From contig NZ_FNSZ01000001.1 of the NCBI RefSeq assembly GCF_900105245.1, positions 7,066,001-7,130,000 of the forward strand: a DNA stretch of 64,000 bases, in the 5' to 3' direction. The stretch's first letter is position 1, and each line of letters begins with the position of its first letter. The notes below the pieces were generated by a model. That model did not search any database. It had not been told where the DNA came from and saw only the letters and a program-made list of their open reading frames with translations. A program made the translations under genes and the position numbers. Positions 7,576 to 16,515 of the stretch are shown here, piece by piece. The DNA comes from Streptomyces sp. 1222.5. Lineage in GTDB: Bacteria > Actinomycetota > Actinomycetes > Streptomycetales > Streptomycetaceae.

Positions 7576-8943
7576 ATGAGCAGAGCCGAACAGCCGTCCC
7601 GCAGAACCCTCCTGGCCGTCGCCGTCGCCGCCGCGGTGACCGGCGCGACGGCCACCACCGCCAGCGCACAGCCGACCGCCGCCCGGACCCGGGCCTCGGG
7701 CCCGACGCCGGCCCGCCCGATCGACTACCACGCCTGGACCACCCACCACGAGTGGCGTTCCGGGACATCCGAGGGCACCCGGGCCGTCCCGGGCGCCCGC
7801 CCGGGCGTCGTGATCGCCGTCCCCGTCGGCCGCAGCGACTACACCGACCCGCACACCGGCACCACCGCCACCTGGGAGTACGCCACCTGGACCTCAGGCG
7901 TGCACCGGCTCACCGTCCCGGCCACCGAGGTCGTCGCCTCCTGGAACGCCCACACCCCGGACGGCACCTGGATCCAGGTCGAGCTGCGGGGCACGTACTC
8001 GGACGGCACCGACACCCCCTGGTACGTGATGGGCCGGTGGGCGGCCGGCGACCAGGACATCAAGCGGACCTCCGTGGACGACCAGACGGACGGCAGAAGC
8101 ACCATCTGGACGGACACCTTCTCCATCGACGACGCGAGCACCGGTCTGCGGCTGACGTCGTACCGGCTGCGGCTCGCCCTCTACCGCAAGCCCGGCACGC
8201 GTCTGACCCCCACGGTGTGGCGGCTCGGGGCCATGGGCTCCGACATCCCCGACCGTTTCACGGTCCCGGCCTCCACCCCGGGCCTCGCCCAGGAACTGGC
8301 CGTACCGCGCTACTCGCAGGAGATCCACAAGGGGCAGTACCCGCAGTACGACAACGGCGGTGAGGCCTGGTGCAGCCCCACCTCGTCGCAGATGATCATC
8401 GAGTACTGGGGCGGCCGGCTCACACCCGAGCAGCTGTCCTGGGTGGACCCGTCCTACGCCGACCCGCAGGTCGACCACGCGGCCCGCTTCACCTACGACC
8501 ACCAGTACGAGGGCTGCGGCAACTGGCCCTTCAACGCCGCCTACGCGGCCACCTTCCACGGCCTGCAGGGCGTGGTCACCCGGCTCGCCTCGCTGACCGA
8601 CCTGGAGACCCTGGTCGCCGCCGGCATCCCGGCCATAACGTCCCAGTCCTTCCTCAAGACCGAGCTGACCGGCGCCGGCTACGGCACCTCCGGGCACCTG
8701 ATGACGGTCATCGGCTTCACCGCGGACGGCGACGTGATCGCCAACGACCCGGCCTCGCCGGGCGACGACGCGGTACGGCGGGTCTACCTGCGCCGGGAGT
8801 TCGAGAACATCTGGCTGCGTACCAAGCGGTACAACGCCTCCGGCGGTGTGTCCTCGGGCACGGGCGGGGTCTGCTACCTCTACTTCCCCGCGCACCCGAG
8901 CCCCCGCCAGCGCAAGGCGCTCGCCGCGGTGGGAGTGCGCTGA
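7576..8943 (+). CDS. Secreted C39-like peptidase family protein (Tat-type signal)
   Basis: 455 residues. The N-terminus MSRAEQPSRRTLLAVAVAAA has a twin-arginine type signal followed by a hydrophobic stretch and an ASA cleavage site near residue 31. A middle region of about 200 residues (beta-rich, WTTHHEWRSG) precedes a C-terminal C39-like papain-fold domain: VPRYSQEIHKG, GGEAWCSPTSSQMI (candidate catalytic Cys), GTSGHLMTVIGF (candidate His), DVIANDPAS (Asp/Asn). The family is annotated as C39-like peptidases in Streptomyces, secreted and of unknown substrate. Monocistronic in appearance, with its own upstream gap. Confidence 0.88.
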   Translation: MSRAEQPSRRTLLAVAVAAAVTGATATTASAQPTAARTRASGPTPARPIDYHAWTTHHEWRSGTSEGTRAVPGARPGVVIAVPVGRSDYTDPHTGTTATWEYATWTSGVHRLTVPATEVVASWNAHTPDGTWIQVELRGTYSDGTDTPWYVMGRWAAGDQDIKRTSVDDQTDGRSTIWTDTFSIDDASTGLRLTSYRLRLALYRKPGTRLTPTVWRLGAMGSDIPDRFTVPASTPGLAQELAVPRYSQEIHKGQYPQYDNGGEAWCSPTSSQMIIEYWGGRLTPEQLSWVDPSYADPQVDHAARFTYDHQYEGCGNWPFNAAYAATFHGLQGVVTRLASLTDLETLVAAGIPAITSQSFLKTELTGAGYGTSGHLMTVIGFTADGDVIANDPASPGDDAVRRVYLRREFENIWLRTKRYNASGGVSSGTGGVCYLYFPAHPSPRQRKALAAVGVR

Positions 8944-9050
8944 CCCGGCCCGTGTGAGCAACGTCTCCGCCGCGAACGCCGTCGCGGGTGGCAAGGTGGA
9001 CAAATGGGTGGGGGGACTCCACTCCGTACGTCCGACCTCTGTGAGAAACC

Positions 9051-9191
9051 ATGACCGCACACCCCGCCACCGCCACCCGCGTCCGCACCGGCGGCCCCCA
9101 GGAGGACGGCCCGAAGATCCTCGAGCACGTCATGGGCTGGGTCCTCGTCGTGGTGGTCGCGATGCTCGTGACCCGGCTCGGGCTGCTCTGA
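9051..9191 (+). CDS. Small single-pass membrane protein (46 aa)
   Basis: 46 residues: a polar N-terminus (about 27 residues) then one membrane segment, VMGWVLVVVVAMLVTRLGLL, at the very end. The frame shows strong G/C third-position bias, which supports coding. It lies 107 bp downstream of the peptidase gene and 74 bp upstream of the TetR gene. No recognised domain; probably one of the small conserved Streptomyces membrane peptides. A SCO-type homologue is likely but not verified. Confidence 0.7.
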   Translation: MTAHPATATRVRTGGPQEDGPKILEHVMGWVLVVVVAMLVTRLGLL

Positions 9192-9271
9192 CCCGGCCCC
9201 TCACCCGGCCGGCATGTTCTGACATACTGCGGCTGTCCCACCGACCTACCGGACCAGGGTCGAAAGTGAAT

Positions 9272-9925
9272 ATGCCTCAGCAGCGTGCCGCCGCCCGTCC
9301 CCGGGTGAGCGGCACCGAGCGATCCACGGCGCGCCGTGCCGAACTCATCGCCATCGGACGGAAGTTGTTCGCGGATACGTCCTACGACGCGCTCTCCATG
9401 GACGACATAGCCCGCCAGGCCCATGTCGCCAAGGGGCTGATCTACTACTACTTCCGGTCCAAGCGCGGCTACTACCTGGCCATCATCCAGGACTCCGTGG
9501 CCGACCTCGTCTCCTTCGCGGCGAGCGGCACCGAGCTGCCCGCCAAGGACCGGGTCCAGCGCACGGTCGACAGCTATCTGCGCTACGCCGAGCACCATCA
9601 GGCCGCCTACCGCACCATCGTCAGCGGGGGCGTCGGCTTCGACGCCGAGGTGCACGCCGTCCGGAACGGGGTGCGCGAGGCGATCGTCGCCACCATCGCG
9701 GAGGGGGCGTACGGCCGCACCGACATCGCCCCGCTGGCCCGGATGGGCCTGCTCGCCTGGGTGTGCAGTGTGGAGGGCGCCACCCTCGACTGGATCGCGC
9801 GGCCCGAACTGTCCCGCGACGCCATGCGCGAACTGCTGGTGAGGACGCTCGGGGGAGCCCTGCGCGCCATCGAGGAACTCGACCCGGCCCACCCGGCCCC
9901 GTCGGCGGCCCGCCGGGACGTCTGA
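9272..9925 (+). CDS. TetR family transcriptional regulator
   Basis: 217 residues from ATG 9272 (a GTG at 9266 is an alternative). The N-terminal helix-turn-helix is clear: GRKLFADTSYDALSMDDIAR, then QAHVAKGLIYYYFRSKRGYY, the standard TetR DNA-binding pattern. The C-terminal ligand/dimer domain is helical (RVQRTVDSYLRYAEHHQAAY). The neighbour is the small membrane protein upstream on the same strand; the chitinase gene is convergent. Ligand and target are not evident. Confidence 0.92.
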   Translation: MPQQRAAARPRVSGTERSTARRAELIAIGRKLFADTSYDALSMDDIARQAHVAKGLIYYYFRSKRGYYLAIIQDSVADLVSFAASGTELPAKDRVQRTVDSYLRYAEHHQAAYRTIVSGGVGFDAEVHAVRNGVREAIVATIAEGAYGRTDIAPLARMGLLAWVCSVEGATLDWIARPELSRDAMRELLVRTLGGALRAIEELDPAHPAPSAARRDV

Positions 9926-9931
9926 CGCGCA

Positions 9932-9967
9932 CGAGGGAGCGGAGGCTCGTGGTCCTCCGCTCCCTCG
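9932..9967. terminator. Bidirectional terminator hairpin
   Basis: Perfect 14-bp arms (9932-9945 and 9954-9967) with an 8-base loop between the convergent TetR gene (stop 9925) and chitinase gene (stop 9984). Confidence 0.82.
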
Positions 9968-9983
9968 CCCCCCGTGGGCCGGG

Positions 9984-11222
<1,239 letters not shown>

Positions 11223-11551
11223 CGGTGTGTCTCCTCGTGGGGGGAGGGGAACGCGCGCCGATTGGCATGAACGCGGTAAAGCGTTGGTCCTGCACAGTAG
11301 GAGGACTAGACCACTAGGTCAATGGTTCGGACCAATTCGGGGCTGTCGGAAATTCGCCGCCGGATATCCGAAGTAAGCGGTCGTTAACTGGTGACGCGAG
11401 CACGCCGATCGGGCATACTCACAGCGCAGCCGCTGGTCAGCAGCTTCCGAGACCCGGAGGCGGGCGCCTTCGGCAACCCGAACGATCAGGCGGAGCCGCC
11501 CCCACCCACGGGCCGTACCGCTGGTGCCCGAACAGGGAGGAGACCGACGCC
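11223..11551. other. Divergent intergenic region 329 bp
   Basis: Separates the chitinase gene (minus) and the acyl-CoA dehydrogenase gene (plus). It holds the chitinase direct repeats at 11302-11334. For the plus strand a GTGACG, 17-base spacer, CATACT arrangement occurs at about 11392-11420, a weak promoter candidate. No other gene. Confidence 0.55.
11302..11334 (-). promoter_or_regulatory. Chitinase-type 12-bp direct repeats
   Basis: On the minus strand two 12-base boxes, TGGTCCGAACCA (11334-11323) and TGGTCTAGTCCT (11313-11302), start 21 bases apart upstream of the chitinase gene. They match the paired TGGTCnnnnCCw direct repeats known from Streptomyces chitinase promoters and resemble the DasR operator core TGGTCTAGACCA. 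They are inferred to mediate chitin induction and glucose/GlcNAc control. Confidence 0.72.
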
Positions 11552-12724
11552 ATGTCCGACCGCGACCCGCAGCCGGTGGAGCGTCAACTGCCGACGGAAG
11601 AGTCGAGGGATCTGCTCGCACTCGTCCGGGAGATCGCCCAGCGCGAGATCGCGCCGAAGGCGGCCGAGGAGGAGGACGCGGGACGCTTCCCGCGCGACGT
11701 CTTCACCCTGCTCTCCGAGTCCGGCCTGCTCGGCCTGCCGTACGACTCGGAGTACGGCGGCGGCGACCAGCCCTACGAGGTGTACCTCCAGGTCCTGGAG
11801 GAGCTGGCCTCGGCCCGCCTCACCGTCGGTCTCGGCGTCAGCGTGCACACCCTCGCCTGTCACGCGCTCGCCGGCTACGGCACCAAGCAGCAGCAGGTCG
11901 AGCACCTGCCCGCCATGCTCGGCGGCGGCCTGCTCGGCGCGTACTGCCTCTCCGAGCCCGCTTCGGGCTCGGACGCGGCCTCCCTGCGCACGAAGGCCGT
12001 CCGGGACGGCGACGGATGGGTGATCGACGGCACGAAGGCCTGGATCACGCACGGCGGCATCGCCGACTTCTACACGGTGCTGGCGCGCACGGGCGAGGAC
12101 GGCCCGCGCGGGATCACCGCCTTCCTCGTGCCCGGTGACGCACCGGGGCTGAGCGGCGCGCTCCCCGAGAAGAAGATGGGCATGAAGGGCTCACCGACCG
12201 CCCAGGTCCACCTCGACGGCGTCCGGGTCCCCGACGGCCGGCGCATCGGCGAGGAGGGCCAGGGCTTCGCCATCGCCCTGGCCGCCCTCGACTCCGGCCG
12301 GCTGGGCATCGCGGCCTGCGCCATCGGCCTCGCCCAGGCCGCGCTCGACGAGGCGGTCGCCTACGCCACCGAGCGCCGGCAGTTCGGCCGGCCCATCGCC
12401 GACTTCCAGGGCCTGCGCTTCATGATCGCCGACATGGCGACCCAGATCGAGGCCGGCCGCGCCCTCTACCTCGCCGCGGCCCGGCTGCGCGACGCGGGCA
12501 GGCCCTTCGCCAAGCAGGCCGCCATGGCCAAGCTGCACTGCACCGACACGGCGATGAAGGTCACCACGGACGCCGTGCAGATACTCGGCGGCTACGGCTA
12601 CACCGCCGACTTCCCGGCCGAGCGCTACATGCGCGAGGCCAAGGTGCTGCAGATCGTCGAGGGCACCAACCAGATCCAGCGGATGGTCATCGCCCGTCAC
12701 GTGGCGGGACCCGAGGCTCGCTGA
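11552..12724 (+). CDS. Acyl-CoA dehydrogenase
   Basis: 390 residues, ATG after GGGAGGAGACC. It has the family layout: N-terminal helical domain; YCLSEPASGSDAASLRTKAV (FAD/acyl-CoA binding); WITHGGIADFYTVLART; a helical C-terminal domain with RRQFGRPIADFQGLRFMIAD; and QILGGYGYTADFPAERYMRE followed by VEGTNQIQRMVIARH. The EGTNQIQR segment contains the expected catalytic Glu. It oxidises an acyl-CoA to the 2-enoyl-CoA with electrons passed to ETF. Chain-length specificity is not evident. The gene stands alone. Confidence 0.95.
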   Translation: MSDRDPQPVERQLPTEESRDLLALVREIAQREIAPKAAEEEDAGRFPRDVFTLLSESGLLGLPYDSEYGGGDQPYEVYLQVLEELASARLTVGLGVSVHTLACHALAGYGTKQQQVEHLPAMLGGGLLGAYCLSEPASGSDAASLRTKAVRDGDGWVIDGTKAWITHGGIADFYTVLARTGEDGPRGITAFLVPGDAPGLSGALPEKKMGMKGSPTAQVHLDGVRVPDGRRIGEEGQGFAIALAALDSGRLGIAACAIGLAQAALDEAVAYATERRQFGRPIADFQGLRFMIADMATQIEAGRALYLAAARLRDAGRPFAKQAAMAKLHCTDTAMKVTTDAVQILGGYGYTADFPAERYMREAKVLQIVEGTNQIQRMVIARHVAGPEAR

Positions 12725-12932
12725 ACTGACCCCGCAGGACCGTGGGGGCCGCCAGCCTGACCCACTCCGGGTCGTGGCGGCCCGGCAGGGTCCGGCCCCC
12801 GTCGGCCCAGACCCGCAGGAGATCGCGGTAGATGGGCGGGTCCTGCGGGGGAGGCGGCGGCGGAACCGATTCCGCCGGGCGAGGCACGAAGATGCGGCGC
12901 GGACGCCCGGTGACCGTGTGCAAAGGGGTCAT
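12687..12932 (-). CDS. Small conserved-looking hypothetical protein, antisense overlap with acyl-CoA dehydrogenase
   Basis: 81 residues. The N-terminus is basic with a proline run (VPPPPPPQDPPIYRDLLRVW), then GRTLPGRHDPEWVRLAA. Almost every codon ends in G or C, which supports real coding on this strand rather than a shadow. The last 38 bases overlap the 3' end of the acyl-CoA dehydrogenase gene tail to tail. I recall similar PIYRDLLRxW/LPGRxDPEW proteins in other Streptomyces but cannot confirm. No function known. Confidence 0.6.
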   Translation of the reverse strand: MTPLHTVTGRPRRIFVPRPAESVPPPPPPQDPPIYRDLLRVWADGGRTLPGRHDPEWVRLAAPTVLRGQFSEPRVPPRDGR

Positions 12933-13072
12933 GCCCCAAGAACGTGGCGCGGGCGCCGCGAGTTACCCCCCGGCCGAATCGCGCGTGCGTTCACCGCCGA
13001 CGCCCGCTCCCTCCTCTGGCCGTCTCCGGTCATCTGACGTACCGTCAGCGGACTGTCTCCAGGGGGGTGTCC

Positions 13073-14176
13073 GTGGCCGACGACGACCGACCCGTACCGC
13101 TCGACGAGTACCCCGTGCACCAGGTGCCGCTGTCCATGAAGCACGTGGCGACCGGGGACCGCAACGCCTACGACCGCTGCATCTTCCACGTCCTCGACCA
13201 CACGGGCCGCGCCCTGCTCATCCTCGGCCTCGGTGTCTACCCCAACCTGGGGGTGATCGACGCCTACGCCACCCTCCGCACCGGGGACGTCCTGCACGCC
13301 GTCCGTGCCTCGGACGCCCTCGGCGAGGACCGGACGCGCCTCGCCGTCGGGCCGCTGCGCATCGAGGTCCAGGAACCGCTGCGCCGCCTGCACCTGGTCT
13401 GCGAGGACGAGCCGCTCGCCTTCGACCTCACCTGGACGGCCGCCTTCCCGGCCCTGTGGGAGCCGCACCACCTCCAGCGCCGGGGCGACCGGCTCACCCT
13501 GGAGGGCCGGCGCTTCGTCCAGGCCGGGAAGGTCGCGGGCGTCATCCGGGCGGCCGGCGAGGAGCTCGACGTCTCCGCCGACGGCTGGACCGGCACCCGG
13601 GACCGCAGCTGGGGTGTGCGCCCGATACCGGGCGAGGAGGGCGGACGGCTCGTCGAGGACCACCCCGCCGAGGGCTTCCACTGGATCTGGTGCCCGGCCG
13701 CCTTCGAGGACCGCTTCCTGATGGTCGTCACCCAGGAGGACGCCGACGGCCACCGCTCCCTCAGCGACGCCACCCTCGTCCGCCCCGGCCGGCGCGACCG
13801 CCAGCTCGGCTGGCCGTACAGCGAGATCGGCTACCGCCCGGGCACCCGCCACCCCGAGCACGCCGTCGTCCACCTCGGCGACCCGCGCGAACCGCGGACC
13901 CTGGAGGTGGAGATCCTCACCTCCTCCCCGCTCGCGATCGGCGCGGGCTACCCGCCCGCCGGCGACTGGCAGCACGGGACCTGGCAGGGCCGGGGCTGGA
14001 CCGACCGCCGTACCTACGACCTGACGTCGCCCGACCCCCTCGCCGCCTACGGCGTCACCGACCACTCCGCCCGATTCCGGCTCGACGGGCGGACCGGATA
14101 CGGGATCTTCGAACACGGCACCTTCGGCCGGCACGACCCGAGCGGCTTCACCGGATTCGACTCGGTCGCCCCCTGA
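13073..14176 (+). CDS. Lipocalin-like / AttH-type hypothetical protein
   Basis: 367 residues from GTG 13073 (GTG 13067 also possible), behind AGGGGGG. Beta-rich sequence with repeated W/D-rich motifs (GWTGTRDRSWGVRP, GFHWIWCPAAFEDRFLMVV, WPYSEIGYRPGTRHPEHAVV, GYGIFEHGTFG). The pattern of two beta-domains resembles the AttH/hydroxyneurosporene-synthase-like lipocalin superfamily (now split into DUFs). It forms an operon with the phosphotransferase-fold gene 11 bp downstream. A lipid- or steroid-like ligand is only an inference. Function unknown. Confidence 0.72.
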   Translation: MADDDRPVPLDEYPVHQVPLSMKHVATGDRNAYDRCIFHVLDHTGRALLILGLGVYPNLGVIDAYATLRTGDVLHAVRASDALGEDRTRLAVGPLRIEVQEPLRRLHLVCEDEPLAFDLTWTAAFPALWEPHHLQRRGDRLTLEGRRFVQAGKVAGVIRAAGEELDVSADGWTGTRDRSWGVRPIPGEEGGRLVEDHPAEGFHWIWCPAAFEDRFLMVVTQEDADGHRSLSDATLVRPGRRDRQLGWPYSEIGYRPGTRHPEHAVVHLGDPREPRTLEVEILTSSPLAIGAGYPPAGDWQHGTWQGRGWTDRRTYDLTSPDPLAAYGVTDHSARFRLDGRTGYGIFEHGTFGRHDPSGFTGFDSVAP

Positions 14177-14187
14177 AGGAGGACGAG

Positions 14188-15282
14188 ATGGCCACCGCAC
14201 CACGTCCCCGCACCACCACCCGCGACCCCGGCGACCTGGCCCGGCGCCTGACCGCCTGGCTCGGCACCCGACTGCCCGGCGCCGAGGCCACCGGCGTGAC
14301 CGTTCCGGCCTCCAACGGCATGTCCAGCGAGACCCTGCTGTTCGACATCGACCACCCGCGAACCCCGCTGCGGGCCTGCGCGTTGCGCCTCGCCGCGGAC
14401 CCGGCGGCCTACACGGTGTTCCCGGAGTACGACATGGCCCGCCAGTACCGCACCCTGCGCCTGGTGGCCGAGCACACGGACGTGCCCGTGCCCAGGACGC
14501 TCTGGCTCGAGGACGATCCGGGCCCGCTCGGAGCACCGTTCTTCGTCATGGCGCGGGCCGAGGGACGCGTGCCGCCGGACGTCATGCCGTACACGTACGA
14601 GGGCAGTTGGCTGTACACGGCGACCGACGCCGAGCGCGAGCGGCTGGAGGCCGCGACCATCGGGCTGCTGGCCCGCCTGCACGACCAAGTGCCCGTCGGC
14701 GAGGCCCGGTTCCTCACCCTGCCCGGCGAGGGCGACGCACTGCGCCGGCACGTGACCGCCCAACGCGCCTACTACGCGTGGGTGATCGACGGCCTGGCCC
14801 GCTCACCCCTCATCGAGGCCGCCTTCGACCGGCTGGAGCAGCTGTGGCCCCGCGACCCCGGTGACCCCGTGCTGAACTGGGGCGACGCGCGCATCGGCAA
14901 CATCGTCTACGACGGTTTCGACCCCGTCGCCGTACTGGACTGGGAGATGGCGGCGCTCGCCCCGCGCGAGGTGGACCTCGGCTGGACGATCTACCTGCAC
15001 CGCTTCTTCCACGATCTGACGACCGGCTCCGGGCAACGGGGGCTGCCCGGCCTCCTGCGCCGCGACCGCGTCGAGGCCCGCTACGCCCGGCTGACCGGCC
15101 ACACCCCCCGGGACATGGACTTCTACACCCTCTACGCCGCACTGCGGCACGCGATCGTCATGCTGCGCATCGCCTACCGGCAGGCGTACTTCGGGGAGGT
15201 CGACGTCCCGGCGGACCCGGACGCACTGATCCTGCACCACGACAGTCTGCGCGCCATGGTGCAGGGCAGTTACCGGTACTGA
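14188..15282 (+). CDS. Phosphotransferase (APH fold) family protein
   Basis: 364 residues, ATG behind AAGGAGGACGAG. The aminoglycoside-phosphotransferase/ACAD10-11-like kinase fold is recognisable: NGMSSETLLFDI (P-loop-like), RQYRTLRLVAEHTDVPVPRT, ARLHD, and the catalytic loop with VLNWGDARIGNIVYDGFDPV (usual HGDxxxxN has become NWGDARIGN), then AVLDWEMAALAPREVDLGW (DWE metal site). Such proteins phosphorylate small hydroxylated molecules or acyl-CoAs. Paired with the lipocalin-like gene upstream (gap 11 bp), suggesting a joint substrate. Not expected to be an antibiotic resistance enzyme. Confidence 0.85.
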   Translation: MATAPRPRTTTRDPGDLARRLTAWLGTRLPGAEATGVTVPASNGMSSETLLFDIDHPRTPLRACALRLAADPAAYTVFPEYDMARQYRTLRLVAEHTDVPVPRTLWLEDDPGPLGAPFFVMARAEGRVPPDVMPYTYEGSWLYTATDAERERLEAATIGLLARLHDQVPVGEARFLTLPGEGDALRRHVTAQRAYYAWVIDGLARSPLIEAAFDRLEQLWPRDPGDPVLNWGDARIGNIVYDGFDPVAVLDWEMAALAPREVDLGWTIYLHRFFHDLTTGSGQRGLPGLLRRDRVEARYARLTGHTPRDMDFYTLYAALRHAIVMLRIAYRQAYFGEVDVPADPDALILHHDSLRAMVQGSYRY

Positions 15283-15303
15283 GCCGGGCCTCCGGCAGGA
15301 GCC

Positions 15304-15738
15304 TCAGGCAGCCTGGCGGCGCATCTCCGCCACCCGCATCGGGCGCGAGCCGGGACCGCCGACGTGCGAGAAGGGCTGCGTCCGCCAGTCCAGGCCCTGG
15401 GGGAGCGTCAGCAGCAGGGCGGTGTCCTGCTCCTGCGGCGTGAAGTCCTCGTCCGCGGGGCGTGCCTCGGCCGCCGCACGGCCCGTGCCCGCGCAGACCG
15501 TGAGCCCGAACGGGTTCCACGGCGAGGCGCACAGCGCGTGCTCCGGCAGGGCCTCCTCGTCCGCCAGCAGCGCGATCGGCTGCGCGCAGTCCGGGCAGAT
15601 CACCCGGTACATCTCGAAGGTGTCGTACGTGTCGAGTTCCTCGTCGAGGGCGTCGGGTTCGACGCCCTCCGGCTCGGGCTCGACGACCGGCTGCTGCCGC
15701 TTGGGCGTGGAGCGACCAGGGCGGTTGACACTCTGCAT
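15304..15738 (-). CDS. Conserved hypothetical protein with putative zinc-binding cysteines
   Basis: 144 residues. The acidic N-terminal third (EPEPEGVEPDALDEELDTYD) is followed by MYRVICPDCAQPIALLADE and HALCASPWNPFGLTVCAG, four cysteines that could form a zinc ribbon-like site (C-x2-C and further Cys). The C-terminus is basic and polar (GPGSRPMRVAEMRRQ). It is convergent with the phosphotransferase gene (gap 21 bp). No function recognised; codon bias and length suggest a real Streptomyces-conserved gene. Confidence 0.8.
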   Translation of the reverse strand: MQSVNRPGRSTPKRQQPVVEPEPEGVEPDALDEELDTYDTFEMYRVICPDCAQPIALLADEEALPEHALCASPWNPFGLTVCAGTGRAAAEARPADEDFTPQEQDTALLLTLPQGLDWRTQPFSHVGGPGSRPMRVAEMRRQAA

Positions 15739-15983
15739 GGGATTCTCCCCCTAAGGCTGGGCCGTGAAGGCACTGCGGCCTCGACCACACCAAGCACTTC
15801 CCGTCAGCCCTCGGCGGTAATCACGAGAACATCACAGAGCCGGTTCCAGCCATGTGGTGTTCGTCACATGCCGTGCGCGGGTGCCCGGAGGGGGGACCGG
15901 CGCGGTGCTTTTTGTATCGAACCGGCCATGACCTGCGCTCTCGGCTATCCGAGGAGATCAAGCGCACGGTAGGTTTTGGCGCC

Positions 15984-16424
15984 ATGGAGGAGCTGGACCG
16001 TCAGATCGTGCAGCTGCTCGTCAAGGACGGGCGGATGAGCTACACAGACCTGGGCAAGGCCACGGGCCTGTCCACGTCGGCCGTGCACCAGCGCGTGCGC
16101 CGGCTCGAACAGCGTGGAGTCATCCGCGGCTATGCCGCGGTGGTCGACCCGGAGGCCGTGGGGCTGCCGCTCACCGCGTTCATCTCGGTGAAACCCTTCG
16201 ACCCCAGCGCCCCCGACGACATCGCGGAACGCCTGGCCGGCGTCCCCGAGATCGAGGCCTGCCACAGCGTCGCCGGCGACGAGAACTACATCCTCAAGGT
16301 GCGCGTGGCCACCCCGCACGAGCTGGAGGAGATGCTGGCCCGGCTGCGCTCCCTGGCCGGGGTCTCCACCCGAACGACGGTGGTCCTGTCGACGCCGTAC
16401 GAGGCCAGGCCGCCGAAGATCTGA
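15984..16424 (+). CDS. Lrp/AsnC family transcriptional regulator
   Basis: 146 residues from ATG 15984. N-terminal winged helix MEELDRQIVQLLVKDGRMSY followed by TDLGKATGLSTSAVHQRVRR, then the RAM/AsnC ligand-binding domain (EIEACHSVAGDENYILKVRV). The frame extends upstream without a credible start. Family members form octamers and respond to amino acids. The amidohydrolase gene follows 91 bp downstream on the same strand and may be a target; the regulated pathway is not evident. Confidence 0.93.
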   Translation: MEELDRQIVQLLVKDGRMSYTDLGKATGLSTSAVHQRVRRLEQRGVIRGYAAVVDPEAVGLPLTAFISVKPFDPSAPDDIAERLAGVPEIEACHSVAGDENYILKVRVATPHELEEMLARLRSLAGVSTRTTVVLSTPYEARPPKI

Positions 16425-16515
16425 ACCCGGGACGCCGCGTAACCCGGCGTCCCGCCCCTCCCGGCGCGCCGCCCCGGTGCCCGCGGCGCCCCGCGCACGC
16501 GAGAGACTGTCGGAC

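Noticed and set aside
14188..15282. Aminoglycoside resistance enzyme
   Set aside because: APH fold only; sequence lies with general phosphotransferase family proteins and no resistance context is present.
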